A DNA stretch of 64,000 nt, from NCBI GenBank assembly GCA_965116685.1, contig OZ220707.1:62001-126000 (forward strand), read 5' to 3'. The stretch is from Bin80 sp965116685 (GTDB taxonomy: Bacteria > Bacteroidota > Rhodothermia > Rhodothermales > Bin80). Position 1 is the first letter of the stretch, and every line of letters starts with the position of its first letter. Of the stretch, positions 1-7,124 are shown in pieces. A program made the position numbers and the translations under genes. Under the pieces are notes generated by a model that searched no databases, had not been told where the DNA came from, and saw nothing but the letters and a program-made list of their open reading frames with translations.

Positions 1-482
1 ACCCTCTTCACGACCTCTGGAGGGCTACAGTCATTCATGCATCCACCTAGAAGGCGAGGATCCACAAAGGTATCCATGCCAACCTTTGTCAGGACTCCGG
101 GTCTGTGCGCCGCCGCTTCACGGTGCATGTGATACAAGACTCCACTGGGCAGGTTATAAGCTTCCACGCGGTTTTCACCGATCATCTGCCAGATTTTGGG
201 GGAGGGCATGGATGAGGGGCCACTTGGTAGAGAGCCGGCAATGACACGTTTGAGGAGCCCATCATGGGCGAGGTGATCAATCCCGGCAATGCCATACATA
301 TCTCCGGCAGCGATCGGGTGCAGCGTTGTCAGTCTTCTTGGATGCCCTGAATGAGCAAAGCGTTGACCAATTGCGGCCAGCGTTGCATCTGGACAGCCCA
401 GGCCGCTTGATGCGCTGACTGTCAGGACTGCATCATCATGAATTTGTTCGGCAGCAGCGGCCAATGAACAGAACTCAGGCAT
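1..482 (-). CDS. acyl-CoA:carboxylate CoA-transferase (propionate CoA-transferase type), N-terminal part
   Basis: About 161 codons are visible; the gene runs off the left edge. The protein starts MPEFCSLAAAAEQIHDDAVL and continues without a stop. The stretch TVSASSGLGCPD, then HPIAAGDMYGIAGIDHLA, a GSLPSGPSS segment and GENRVEAYNLPSGV match the N-terminal half of the family I propionate/3-oxoacid CoA-transferases, which swap CoA between a short acyl-CoA and a free acid. The catalytic glutamate lies in the missing C-terminal half. The ATG overlaps the 3' end of the upstream oxidoreductase gene by 8 nt, so the two are probably one transcript with coupled translation. The family call is fairly safe; the substrate is not known. 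Confidence 0.75.
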   Translation of the reverse strand, partial: MPEFCSLAAAAEQIHDDAVLTVSASSGLGCPDATLAAIGQRFAHSGHPRRLTTLHPIAAGDMYGIAGIDHLAHDGLLKRVIAGSLPSGPSSMPSPKIWQMIGENRVEAYNLPSGVLYHMHREAAAHRPGVLTKVGMDTFVDPRLLGGCMNDCSPPEVVKR

Positions 483-1479
483 AGCTTAGCGTAACTTGTT
501 TGCCTGTCTGTGCCGATTGTTGAACTGCCAGTGCAACTGCAAGCGAGCGAAGCCCATCTTCAGCGGTAGCCGCTGGCTCGCCAACTCCCTGAACTGCACG
601 ATTAAAACATTCGACCGCCCGCTCGTACAGGTTTACAGGAGGCGGGAGCTCGACTTTTTCCACTTGATTCCCTCTACGGAGGGAGATTCTCCCGATGGGT
701 TGCTGGGTCATGACATCCTTGGCAATCAGGGACGCATCGGTGCCATGGACTTCTAGCCCTGTTCCGGCGTGACCAATCACAAATGAATCATGAAATTGTG
801 CAAGGATGCCACGCTCAAAACGCATCACACCCATCACTGTATCATCAATTCCATGTTTTCCAAGGCCTTGGGAAGAGGTACAAGCCATGACGGATTCCAC
901 TTCATCGTTCAGGATGAATCGAAGTGTGTCCGTATCATGGACAGTGATATCCAAAACCACCCCGGCCCCGGTTGAGGGGTCCTTGATTCGCCACGTTTGC
1001 AGATGTGGGGGTAGGAGGACGGCATGAAACACCCGAACTGCCAGGGGATCTCCGATCACGCCATCCTGAATAAGTTTGCGGAGTGTGCGGTGAGTAACTG
1101 CATTCCGGAGATGGTGATTGGTCCCCATGACGAGGCCAGCTTTTGAGCAGGCATGTACCATTTGCTTTGCATCTGCGAGTGAGAGTGCAAGAGGCTTTTC
1201 GCAAAGGACATGTTTTTGGGCAGCAGCAGCAGCAAGGGTTTGTGGCTTATGCAATTCATTCGTGGTGCTGACGTAGACAACATCAATGTCTGGATTTGCA
1301 AGAAATGCATCAAGCTCCGTATAGATGTGCTGAATTCCAAACTGATCTTGGAAACTTTCTCCCCGCTGTTGAGATCGGCTCAGAATCGCCGTTACCTGGC
1401 TGTTGGGGCTTGCGTTAATGGCATTGATCATCCATTCCTTTGCAATCGTACTTGCGCCTATAATTCCCCAGTTAATCAT
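475..1479 (-). CDS. Gfo/Idh/MocA family oxidoreductase
   Basis: 334 residues, normal for the family. The N-terminus WGIIGASTIAKEW is the Rossmann nucleotide-binding loop, and CEKPLAL (EKP at residues 94-96) is the family signature lysine-proline motif. The C-terminal half carries the usual alpha/beta substrate domain with a GxVVLDITVHDTD segment containing the expected Asp and His. These enzymes oxidise or reduce sugar, inositol or related polyol substrates with NAD(P). It overlaps the CoA-transferase gene downstream by 8 nt. The start lies about 146 nt from the outer edge of an IS630 element, so its native promoter region may have been cut or altered by the insertion. Substrate cannot be read from the sequence. 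Confidence 0.85.
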   Translation of the reverse strand: MINWGIIGASTIAKEWMINAINASPNSQVTAILSRSQQRGESFQDQFGIQHIYTELDAFLANPDIDVVYVSTTNELHKPQTLAAAAAQKHVLCEKPLALSLADAKQMVHACSKAGLVMGTNHHLRNAVTHRTLRKLIQDGVIGDPLAVRVFHAVLLPPHLQTWRIKDPSTGAGVVLDITVHDTDTLRFILNDEVESVMACTSSQGLGKHGIDDTVMGVMRFERGILAQFHDSFVIGHAGTGLEVHGTDASLIAKDVMTQQPIGRISLRRGNQVEKVELPPPVNLYERAVECFNRAVQGVGEPAATAEDGLRSLAVALAVQQSAQTGKQVTLSYA

Positions 1480-1624
1480 AATTCTGAATCGGATCGTCTA
1501 TGAACGTAAGCAAATTTAACTAGTCCGTTGGAATTAACCTACTTGGGTATTTGGTCTGGTCAGGTGTATCCAAATGCCTAATCTACTTCAAGTAATGTGT
1601 CCGTCTAGAAGATTCCACAGGGTA

Positions 1625-2713
1625 CTAGTGTAGTGTATCATTAATTCTTGTGTAGTAAGTTTTGATGGATTCCAGAATTTGGTCGGCAGATTTGGTCCAA
1701 ATAAAGGGCTTGGGATCCTCGTTGTAGATTTTCAGATAGTCTTCAATTGCAGTTTCCAGTTCTCGGGTACTGCGATGCGTTCCCCGCCGTATTTGGTCAT
1801 TGGTGATCATGGCAAACCAGCGTTCAACAAGATTCAGCCAGGAGGAACTGGTTGGCGTAAAATGAAGATGAAATCGTGGGCGCCGAAGCAGCCAGTTATG
1901 GATCAGCGCCGTTTTATGGGTGCTGTAGTTGTCCAACACGATATGGACCTCGGTGTCTTTTGGAACCGACCGGTCGATGACGCGCAAGAATTTGAGGAAT
2001 TCGGTGGAGCGATGTCGCCGGTAACAACGTCCGATCACTTCACCGGTAGCCACATTGAGCGCCGCAAACAGGGACGTTGTCCCACAGCGTTTATAGTCAT
2101 GAGTACGACGTTCTGGCAACCCTGGCCGAAGGGGCAGGATGGGTTCGGTGCGATCCAAGGCCTGGATTTGGGATTTTTCATCGACACACAGCACCACGGC
2201 CCGCTCGGGCGGCGACAGGTATAACCCTACAATATCGCGCACCTTTTCAATGAACAGCGGATCCTTGGATAGCTTAAAGGTCTCAACCCGGTGCGGCTTG
2301 AGTCCAAAAGCACGCCAGATTCGGCTAACGGTGCTCGTGCTTACGCCGCTGGCCTCTGACATCTTGCGTGTGCTCCAGTGCGTCGCATGGCGCGGCGTAG
2401 ATTCCAGCGTCTTCGTGATTACCTGCTCCACTACTTCATCCGACACCGTCCGTGGTTTACCCGGACGCTGCAAGTCAATCAGCCCATCACAACGACGTTC
2501 CAAAAAGCGCCTTCGCCATTTGCCCGCGGTGATCCGGGACGTCCCCAGTGTCTCCGCGACGGTCTGATCACTGTGCCCCTCGGATGACTCAAGGATGATC
2601 CGAGCGCGCAAAGCGAGAGCCTGTGCAGTGTTTGGCCGGCGGATCCAACGTTCCAGTTCTGCTCGTTCTGAATCACTCAGCACGGGAATTTCACGAGTAT
2701 AACGGTTTGGCAT
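1625..2713 (-). CDS. IS630-family DDE transposase
   Basis: 362 residues, full length. The N-terminal half has two helix-turn-helix units (SDQTVAETLGTSRITAGKW; MSEASGVSTSTVSRIWRAFG). The C-terminal half is the DDE_3 nuclease domain with the three acidic stations VLCVDEKSQ, VLDNYSTHK and NLVERWF, followed by the DQIRRGTHRS segment usual in this family. It cuts and pastes the element at TA sites. The start at 2713 follows the right inverted repeat. The last sense codon, CAC, is the outermost triplet of the left inverted repeat; the TAG stop is made of the duplicated TA plus the flanking G of CTAG, so termination uses host-derived sequence. No frameshift or degradation is visible, so the copy may be active. 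Confidence 0.93.
   Translation of the reverse strand: MPNRYTREIPVLSDSERAELERWIRRPNTAQALALRARIILESSEGHSDQTVAETLGTSRITAGKWRRRFLERRCDGLIDLQRPGKPRTVSDEVVEQVITKTLESTPRHATHWSTRKMSEASGVSTSTVSRIWRAFGLKPHRVETFKLSKDPLFIEKVRDIVGLYLSPPERAVVLCVDEKSQIQALDRTEPILPLRPGLPERRTHDYKRCGTTSLFAALNVATGEVIGRCYRRHRSTEFLKFLRVIDRSVPKDTEVHIVLDNYSTHKTALIHNWLLRRPRFHLHFTPTSSSWLNLVERWFAMITNDQIRRGTHRSTRELETAIEDYLKIYNEDPKPFIWTKSADQILESIKTYYTRINDTLH
1628..1645 (+). repeat. IS630 terminal inverted repeat, left
   Basis: GTGTAGTGTATCATTAAT. It matches the reverse complement of 2771-2788 at 17 of 18 positions. The last codons of the transposase are read through this repeat. Confidence 0.92.
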
Positions 2714-2770
2714 CGGGGGTTCGCTTTTGACTTGAACCCAATATACAACAAAATATGTTACTGATAAAGC

Positions 2771-2788
2771 ATTAACGATACACTACAC
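2771..2788 (-). repeat. IS630 terminal inverted repeat, right
   Basis: Read outward on the minus strand it is GTGTAGTGTATCGTTAAT, differing from the left repeat at one base (G for A). It is followed by the TA target duplicate at 2789-2790. The transposase start lies 57 nt inside this end, leaving room for a promoter. Confidence 0.92.
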
Positions 2789-3352
2789 TAGTTCAAGGCT
2801 CGATGTGACCTCAGGTAATACGACACTGACAGGACATATATTTCTGGAGCTTGCTGTCAGGCAACCGCATCAAACAAGCCCGCCACTTCCAGGTGGAGAA
2901 ACTTATAGTTCTAGGAATGGATACTGGATTATTGGTGACGATGCGCTGGTGAATTCTCCCGATTTCCGAGATGATCCACAAACGACCAAAAAGCTAAAAC
3001 AACTTTGAAGCTGGTGAGGATATCAAAGGAGAGTGACCCCAGAAGTACTTATCTGCTCCAGTCTATATCACCTCTCAACTGATCTTGTTTGTGTTGAGCA
3101 ATCTGGACTGCGGAGAGCCAGAAATGGGGTGATATGGCAAAATCTATTCTATCTACCTAATCCAACTCCTCAAGTGCAGCGTCATTAAACTACAGATCTC
3201 CGGCATTCTCGTTTGTGGAGGGAATTATACGTTTGAGCCCATAAAATTCATGATGAATAATATGGGTAAATTTCGTCTGGGGGAGAGTTGTCTAGGTAAA
3301 AAATATACAGAGAGTTGGAACATTGTCAGTGGTTTTCCGTATATTTGATATC

Positions 3353-3400
3353 GTTGCCCGTTCTATTGGGCAACCTACTAGGGGGCCCCTGAGGGGGCCC
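3353..3400 (+). terminator. two adjacent GC hairpins, terminator-like or a short structured RNA
   Basis: Hairpin one pairs GTTGCCC (3353-3359) with GGGCAAC (3368-3374) over an 8-nt loop. Hairpin two pairs GGGCCCC (3383-3389) with GGGGCCC (3394-3400) over TGAG. Hairpin two is followed by TTGCTATTTG, a weak T-rich run in the plus direction. Just before hairpin one is TATATTTG, which fits the TAnnTTTG minus-7 element of Bacteroidota promoters. Both hairpins are perfect 7-bp stems. Function as a terminator or tiny RNA is inference. Confidence 0.45.
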
Positions 3401-3429
3401 TTGCTATTTGTCCATTTCTTTCCTGTCGA

Positions 3430-3459
3430 CGCACCGATAAAGACGGCAACACGGCCCAT
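3430..3459 (-). pseudogene. truncated start of a second NYN-type gene
   Basis: On the minus strand the ATG at 3459-3457 begins MGRVAVFIGA, identical to the intact NYN gene (MGRVAVFVDA) for seven codons and still similar for about three more. After that all similarity is lost. It lies inside a degenerate direct repeat of the NYN leader. The simplest reading is a former tandem paralogue whose body was deleted or replaced. Confidence 0.6.
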
Positions 3460-3612
3460 ACGGACAAAATAGTTAAGGATGGCCCCGGCAGAGGTTTCCC
3501 TTAATTTTGTTTGAGCCTCTCTATATCAAGGCCCTCTTTATGTCGTCCAACGGAATAACAGGGCGGGACAATACAACTTGTGCGTATGTCCAATAAGATG
3601 TTCCCGACGATT
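3439..3612 (-). repeat. degenerate second copy of the NYN leader region
   Basis: 174 nt that align with 4458-4697 in the same orientation. The alignment starts at the shared first codons of the gene and runs upstream to a common CCCGACRATT boundary. The 66-nt length difference equals exactly two 33-nt hairpin units, because this copy has only one degenerate unit while the other has three. In the frame of the neighbour this copy has a TAA where the other has CAA, which argues that the leader is not coding. Confidence 0.8.
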
Positions 3613-3668
3613 CAAATTTAGAGCAACTCGCTCTACTCAATAGACGCTTTCGATAGACTTGAATCTAT

Positions 3669-4478
3669 TTACTTGATAGACTCAGGGTTTTTAGCTTTTC
3701 TGGCCTCGAGATGGGAGATAAAGGCATTTAATACCTCCTTTATCTGATCTTCGCCCAGCACTTTTTTCATTATGATTGAGCGTCCCCAGTGCATGAGCTG
3801 CCTGAAATATTCTGGCGGAATACGTTGATGCGCTCCTAAATTGCTTAGAATTTCTGAGACTTCCCCTTCGGGGACTCGGTTGGCTACTTTTATGCCAACT
3901 TCATTAAGAGAAGTGATGTTAGATGGCAGCTTTTTAGGGAAGGTCTGCACCCTGGAAAGGAATGATTTTATATCTGAGGATTTCCACTCATGAGTGATGT
4001 CGACTTCTTGGCGAAGGAGGTTCGATTGGCTCTTTTTGGCTGGTCTAATTCCCAAGAGATGAACCCGCACTCCTTGTTGCTGTGTCAACTGGACACCGAC
4101 TCTTAGATCCTCATCCCCTGCAAGCAAGACACACGAAACCATAGCTTTGTTTTGTGCGAGCGTGACCATATCCGTCACAATGAGAGAGTCAACCCCCTTT
4201 TGCTGGTTAAAGGAATTGATGAATCCAAGTCTCATTTTGACGTTTGGAAGCTCAGCTAACTCAATATGTTGTTGTGTTGGTTTTCCCGTAGTGCCATCAT
4301 ACCAATAGATTCTTAGCAAGTTAAGCCCCGTATTATCTTCCGCAAACATTTTCAACTTCGCGGTAACAGAAAGAGAGGCAAGCCTCACATGGTTACGAGG
4401 CAAATTTTCGCCAAATAATTCTTTGGATCCTTGGGCAAAAAGGTAACCAGCATCAACAAAGACGGCAACACGGCCCAT
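3669..4478 (-). CDS. NYN-domain (LabA/DUF88, PIN-like) nuclease
   Basis: 269 residues from the ATG at 4478. The N-terminus MGRVAVFVDAGYLFAQGS carries the first acidic residue (D9) of the NYN fold; KGVDSLIVTDMVTLA (about 95-108) and LLAGDEDLRVGVQL (about 118-131) supply the other conserved aspartates, and HLLG follows as usual. NYN proteins are metal-dependent RNases of the PIN superfamily. The C-terminal 120 residues are not recognised. The frame is open further upstream through tandem repeats, but the family starts at this methionine and the duplicated leader has a stop in that frame, so the shorter start is preferred. The upstream leader holds three hairpins. Low GC and no conserved neighbours suggest acquired DNA, possibly a defence or RNA-turnover gene. 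Confidence 0.8.
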   Translation of the reverse strand: MGRVAVFVDAGYLFAQGSKELFGENLPRNHVRLASLSVTAKLKMFAEDNTGLNLLRIYWYDGTTGKPTQQHIELAELPNVKMRLGFINSFNQQKGVDSLIVTDMVTLAQNKAMVSCVLLAGDEDLRVGVQLTQQQGVRVHLLGIRPAKKSQSNLLRQEVDITHEWKSSDIKSFLSRVQTFPKKLPSNITSLNEVGIKVANRVPEGEVSEILSNLGAHQRIPPEYFRQLMHWGRSIIMKKVLGEDQIKEVLNAFISHLEARKAKNPESIK

Positions 4479-4697
4479 ACGGATAAAATAATCAAGGGGG
4501 ACCTCGGCAGAGATCCCCCCTCCTTTTGTTTGGGCCTCTCTACATGGAGGCCCCCTTTGTGTTTGGGCCTCTCTACACGGAGGCCCCCTTTGTGTTTGGG
4601 CCTCTCTATACGGAGGCCCCCTTTGTGTTGTCCAACGCAGTAGTAAGGCGGGACAACACGATTTGTACGTATGTCTAATAAAATGTTCCCGACAATT
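4458..4697 (-). repeat. leader region of the NYN gene (longer copy of the direct repeat)
   Basis: 240 nt covering the first seven codons of the NYN gene and about 219 nt upstream. It contains the three tandem 33-nt hairpin units. The partner copy is 3439-3612 on the other side of the gene, so the NYN gene is flanked by direct repeats of its own 5' region. Confidence 0.82.
4532..4630 (-). repeat. three tandem 33-bp hairpin units
   Basis: Units at 4532-4564, 4565-4597 and 4598-4630. As transcribed toward the NYN gene, each unit folds into a perfect 7-bp stem, GGGCCUC pairing with GAGGCCC, around a 6-nt loop. Loops differ (CAUGUA, CGUGUA, CGUAUA) while stems are constant, and the stems are joined by a conserved AAACACAAAG-type linker. 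The array sits 54-152 nt upstream of the NYN start codon, so it would lie in the mRNA leader. Units are a multiple of three and open in frame, but see the NYN entry for why a coding role is unlikely. Confidence 0.85.
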
Positions 4698-5362
4698 TAT
4701 CACTCCGAAATGTGCTACTCTGCACGAGAAATGGATTCCGTCATTATCAGCACAAAACTCTAATCTGACCGCGGCAGAGTATAACAATTCCGTACTCTAT
4801 TGTGGCACAGAACGCAAGGCCGTTATGTCCACATGCATCTTGATCATCCCAATAGTCTTATCAGTACAGCATATGCCTATTTCTTGCCGGATTCAGGATC
4901 TATACGCAGCATATTCCATTCATTATCTCCAGTAACCTAGAGGTTCTTGCAAAACTCTTCTACAATCCGCATAATATGCCCGTAGACGCCATCAGAGTAA
5001 TATTTTTATCCAAATGAGAGGGTTTTGCAAGAGGTTCACCTAGTTATTAATTGTCTAGGTTGGCTGTGTTCTTATCGATTCAATGTTTTCGGTTAACTTC
5101 ATTTCTGAATGCTGGTCTTGAGGACTGGATGCATTCGGTCCCGCTTCGTGCGCTGTCCCTTTAAGAAAATTCGGGCCCCGGTCCAGAATGGTTGACGGGA
5201 ACATGAATGTTGGATAAAGACAATGGCATTGCGAGTATAAGCGTCTACTTCGCAGTTGTGTTAATTGCGAAACAAGGCCTGTAGATAAGTTTGTCGGGTT
5301 CTGATTCGCTTTCTTAGATATTCCTGCGAGGCACAATCCAAGCATCTTTCCTGGAAACACAT
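4698..5362. other. intergenic stretch between the NYN leader and etfB
   Basis: 665 nt without a convincing gene. It contains a 105-bp MITE-like inverted repeat (4938-5042). A minus-strand frame at 5055-5408 overlaps the etfB start, has no family resemblance and is rejected. Promoters for the NYN gene (leftward) and etfBA (rightward) should lie here, but no clear core element stands out. Confidence 0.6.
4938..5042. mobile_element. MITE-like element, about 105 bp, flanked by TA in CTAG
   Basis: Imperfect terminal inverted repeats share the core CTTGCAAAACYCT: left GAGGTTCTTGCAAAACTCTT (from 4940), right read outward as GGTGAACCTCTTGCAAAACC (to 5040). Each end abuts TA, and each TA lies inside CTAG. 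There is no coding capacity. Size, inverted ends and TA duplication fit a non-autonomous IS630/Tc1-type element, but its ends differ from those of the IS630 copy in this window, so a different transposase would have moved it. Confidence 0.55.
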
Positions 5363-6112
5363 ATGAACATTGCCGTTTGTGTGAAACAGACCGCTGATAC
5401 CGAGTCAAGGCCGAGACTGAGTGCTGATCAGTCCCATGTGACGGATGAAGGGTTAGTTTGGATTATTAATCCTCATGATGAGTCTGCCATTGAAATAGCT
5501 ATCCGGCTGCGGGATCAGTGCGGAGGTTCAGTTACGCTGATTGCCCTTGGGCCTGATCGGGTAGAAAGCTCTCTGAGACAGGGCTTGGCGATGGGGGCGG
5601 ATCAGGCCGTCCATCTTCAGTGTGATGCAATGCCGGATGATTCATTCATTGTGGCAGATATACTTGCAGGCCGTATTCGAGAACATGGTTTTGACTTGGT
5701 TATGACGGGGGAGGTTGCGATTGATGGGGCAGGGGGACAGGTACCTCAGAGGCTGGGAATCCTGCTTGACTGGCCGTGTGTGACGGGTGTAGAGGAGTTG
5801 AACATCGACTCCGGGGAATTGACGGCCAGGCATCCGGTTGAGCAGGGCGACGAAATTCATACATGTAAGCTTCCTGTGGTGATCGGAGTGAATCGGCGGA
5901 TTGGTGAACCGCGGTATCCATCCTTCAAGGGTATCATGAAAGCAAAGCGGAAGTCAATTGAGAAAGAGGTAGTTACGCTGGAGTCTGCTCAACTCCATAT
6001 TGAATCGTTGGAATTGTCCGCATCACGGTCAGAAGGTAAGATCCTGGTTTACGAAGATGGGGTAGCAGCCGAAGTCGTGACTTTTTTGCGTGAAAAGTCG
6101 AAGGTTATCTGA
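5363..6112 (+). CDS. etfB: electron transfer flavoprotein subunit beta
   Basis: 249 residues, standard length. It begins MNIAVCVKQTADTES, has the DESAIEIAIRLRD segment, the ALGPDRVESSLRQGLAMGAD region and the VPQRLGILLDWP signature of the family. EtfB binds AMP and forms the heterodimer with EtfA that takes electrons from acyl-CoA and other dehydrogenases and passes them to the quinone pool. It lies directly upstream of etfA with an 10-nt gap, so the two form an operon. No acyl-CoA dehydrogenase or ETF:quinone oxidoreductase is in the window. Confidence 0.95.
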   Translation: MNIAVCVKQTADTESRPRLSADQSHVTDEGLVWIINPHDESAIEIAIRLRDQCGGSVTLIALGPDRVESSLRQGLAMGADQAVHLQCDAMPDDSFIVADILAGRIREHGFDLVMTGEVAIDGAGGQVPQRLGILLDWPCVTGVEELNIDSGELTARHPVEQGDEIHTCKLPVVIGVNRRIGEPRYPSFKGIMKAKRKSIEKEVVTLESAQLHIESLELSASRSEGKILVYEDGVAAEVVTFLREKSKVI

Positions 6113-6122
6113 GGAAATAGGC

Positions 6123-7076
6123 ATGTCCAAAATTCTGGTGATCGCGGAAACAGGTGGTTCGGATTTGTCGGCTTCAACCCTGGAAGTGTGTCAGGCGGCC
6201 TCTATACTCTCTATCTCTCTGGGCGGGAGCTGGGGGATGCTTGTTCATGACTGCGCGGTGGAGGCTGCCGGCAAGGTTGCTCCTGAGGTGGTGCCATTTT
6301 CATTGAGTGAGGATACCCATCAGGGAGCAGAGCTTGTGGCTTCAATTGCAGCACAGGTTGCAAAATCGGCTGATGTGGTCGTAATGGCTGCAACAAATAC
6401 AGGGAAAGATGTGATGGGCCGATTAGCCCAGCATCTTTCGGCTGCCTTGGCTCAGGACTGCATGGGATTTGAGGTGGTCTCTAATGAGATTATATTCAAG
6501 CGTGCACTGTATGGAGGCAAGGTAATCGCCGGGGTAAAGTTATCTGGAAAGCCGATGTTGGCAAGCTTTCGGCCCAGATCATTTACCCCGATTACTGAGT
6601 CAGACGGGTTTGTCAAGGTAGCAGCACATGCAGTCAACAGCGTTACCCCCAAAACGAATATCAACCTTCAAGCCAAGGCAGGAAGTGAGCGCCCTGATGT
6701 AACCGACGCGTCGATCGTTGTGAGTGGGGGCAGAGGTTTGCAAGGCCCAGAGAACTGGTCTATACTCGAAGATCTTCTGGATGCACTTGGTCCGAATGCT
6801 GCCTTGGCCTGTTCACGTCCGGTGAGTGATGATCATTGGCGGCCTCACAGCGAGCATGTGGGGCAAACCGGTCGTGCCATTGCTCCAGACTTATATATTG
6901 CCGTTGGGATTTCGGGGGCGACGCAGCATGTAGCTGGCATTGCGGGGTCCAAGTGTATTCTTGCCATTAACAAGGACCCGGATGCCCCGATTTTCAAGGT
7001 TGCCGACTACGGTATTGTTGGAGACTTATTTGAGGTCGTTCCTGCTCTTGCGGCTGCCATTCGGGATGCAGTGTAG
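6123..7076 (+). CDS. etfA: electron transfer flavoprotein subunit alpha
   Basis: 317 residues from the ATG at 6123, which is preceded by GAGGAAATAGG, one of the better ribosome binding sites here; a longer in-frame start at 6090 would overlap etfB and is not needed. The C-terminal FAD domain is clear: VVSGGRGLQG, then ACSRPVSDD, HVGQTGRAIAPDLYIAVGIS, GATQHVAGI, and NKDPDAPIFKVADYGIVGD. The N-terminal half is the ETF alpha/beta domain. It partners EtfB to carry electrons from flavin dehydrogenases to the membrane quinone, consistent with the menaquinone genes elsewhere in the window. Confidence 0.95.
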   Translation: MSKILVIAETGGSDLSASTLEVCQAASILSISLGGSWGMLVHDCAVEAAGKVAPEVVPFSLSEDTHQGAELVASIAAQVAKSADVVVMAATNTGKDVMGRLAQHLSAALAQDCMGFEVVSNEIIFKRALYGGKVIAGVKLSGKPMLASFRPRSFTPITESDGFVKVAAHAVNSVTPKTNINLQAKAGSERPDVTDASIVVSGGRGLQGPENWSILEDLLDALGPNAALACSRPVSDDHWRPHSEHVGQTGRAIAPDLYIAVGISGATQHVAGIAGSKCILAINKDPDAPIFKVADYGIVGDLFEVVPALAAAIRDAV

Positions 7077-7124
7077 TCCGATCCAGGGTGCTCCCTTGGG
7101 TTGCGTCGATTGTAGCAAAACCAA

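Larger units (their letters stand above)
1626..2790 (-). mobile_element. IS630-family insertion sequence, complete
   Basis: The element is bounded by an 18-bp imperfect terminal inverted repeat (1628-1645 and 2771-2788, one mismatch) and flanked on both sides by TA (1626-1627 and 2789-2790), the target duplication typical of the IS630/Tc1-mariner group. The outer bases are C on the left and G on the right, so the reconstructed empty site is CTAG, the site reported for IS630 itself. A single intact transposase gene fills almost the whole length. It sits in the upstream region of the Gfo/Idh gene and points the same way. Confidence 0.93.
2791..3668. other. gene-poor stretch between the IS element and the NYN gene
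   Basis: No convincing gene in 878 nt. The longest plus-strand reading frame (2805-3008, 67 codons) has no recognisable domain and no clear ribosome binding site. The stretch holds two adjacent GC hairpins (3353-3400), and a degenerate copy of the leader and first codons of the neighbouring NYN gene (3439-3612). The rest looks like eroded accessory DNA. Confidence 0.6.

Noticed and set aside
1679..2224. 181-codon plus-strand frame inside the IS element
   Set aside because: It is antisense to an intact DDE transposase and has no family features.
2805..3008. 67-codon plus-strand frame next to the IS element
   Set aside because: No recognisable family, weak initiation context; could be chance in an eroded region.
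4479..4787. N-terminal extension of the NYN protein through RGPPxREAQTQ repeats
   Set aside because: The duplicated leader has a stop in the same frame, the stems are conserved as RNA hairpins, and NYN proteins begin at MGRVAVF.
5055..5408. 117-codon minus-strand frame overlapping the etfB start
   Set aside because: No domain, no ribosome site, low-quality composition, and it runs over the conserved etfB N-terminus.
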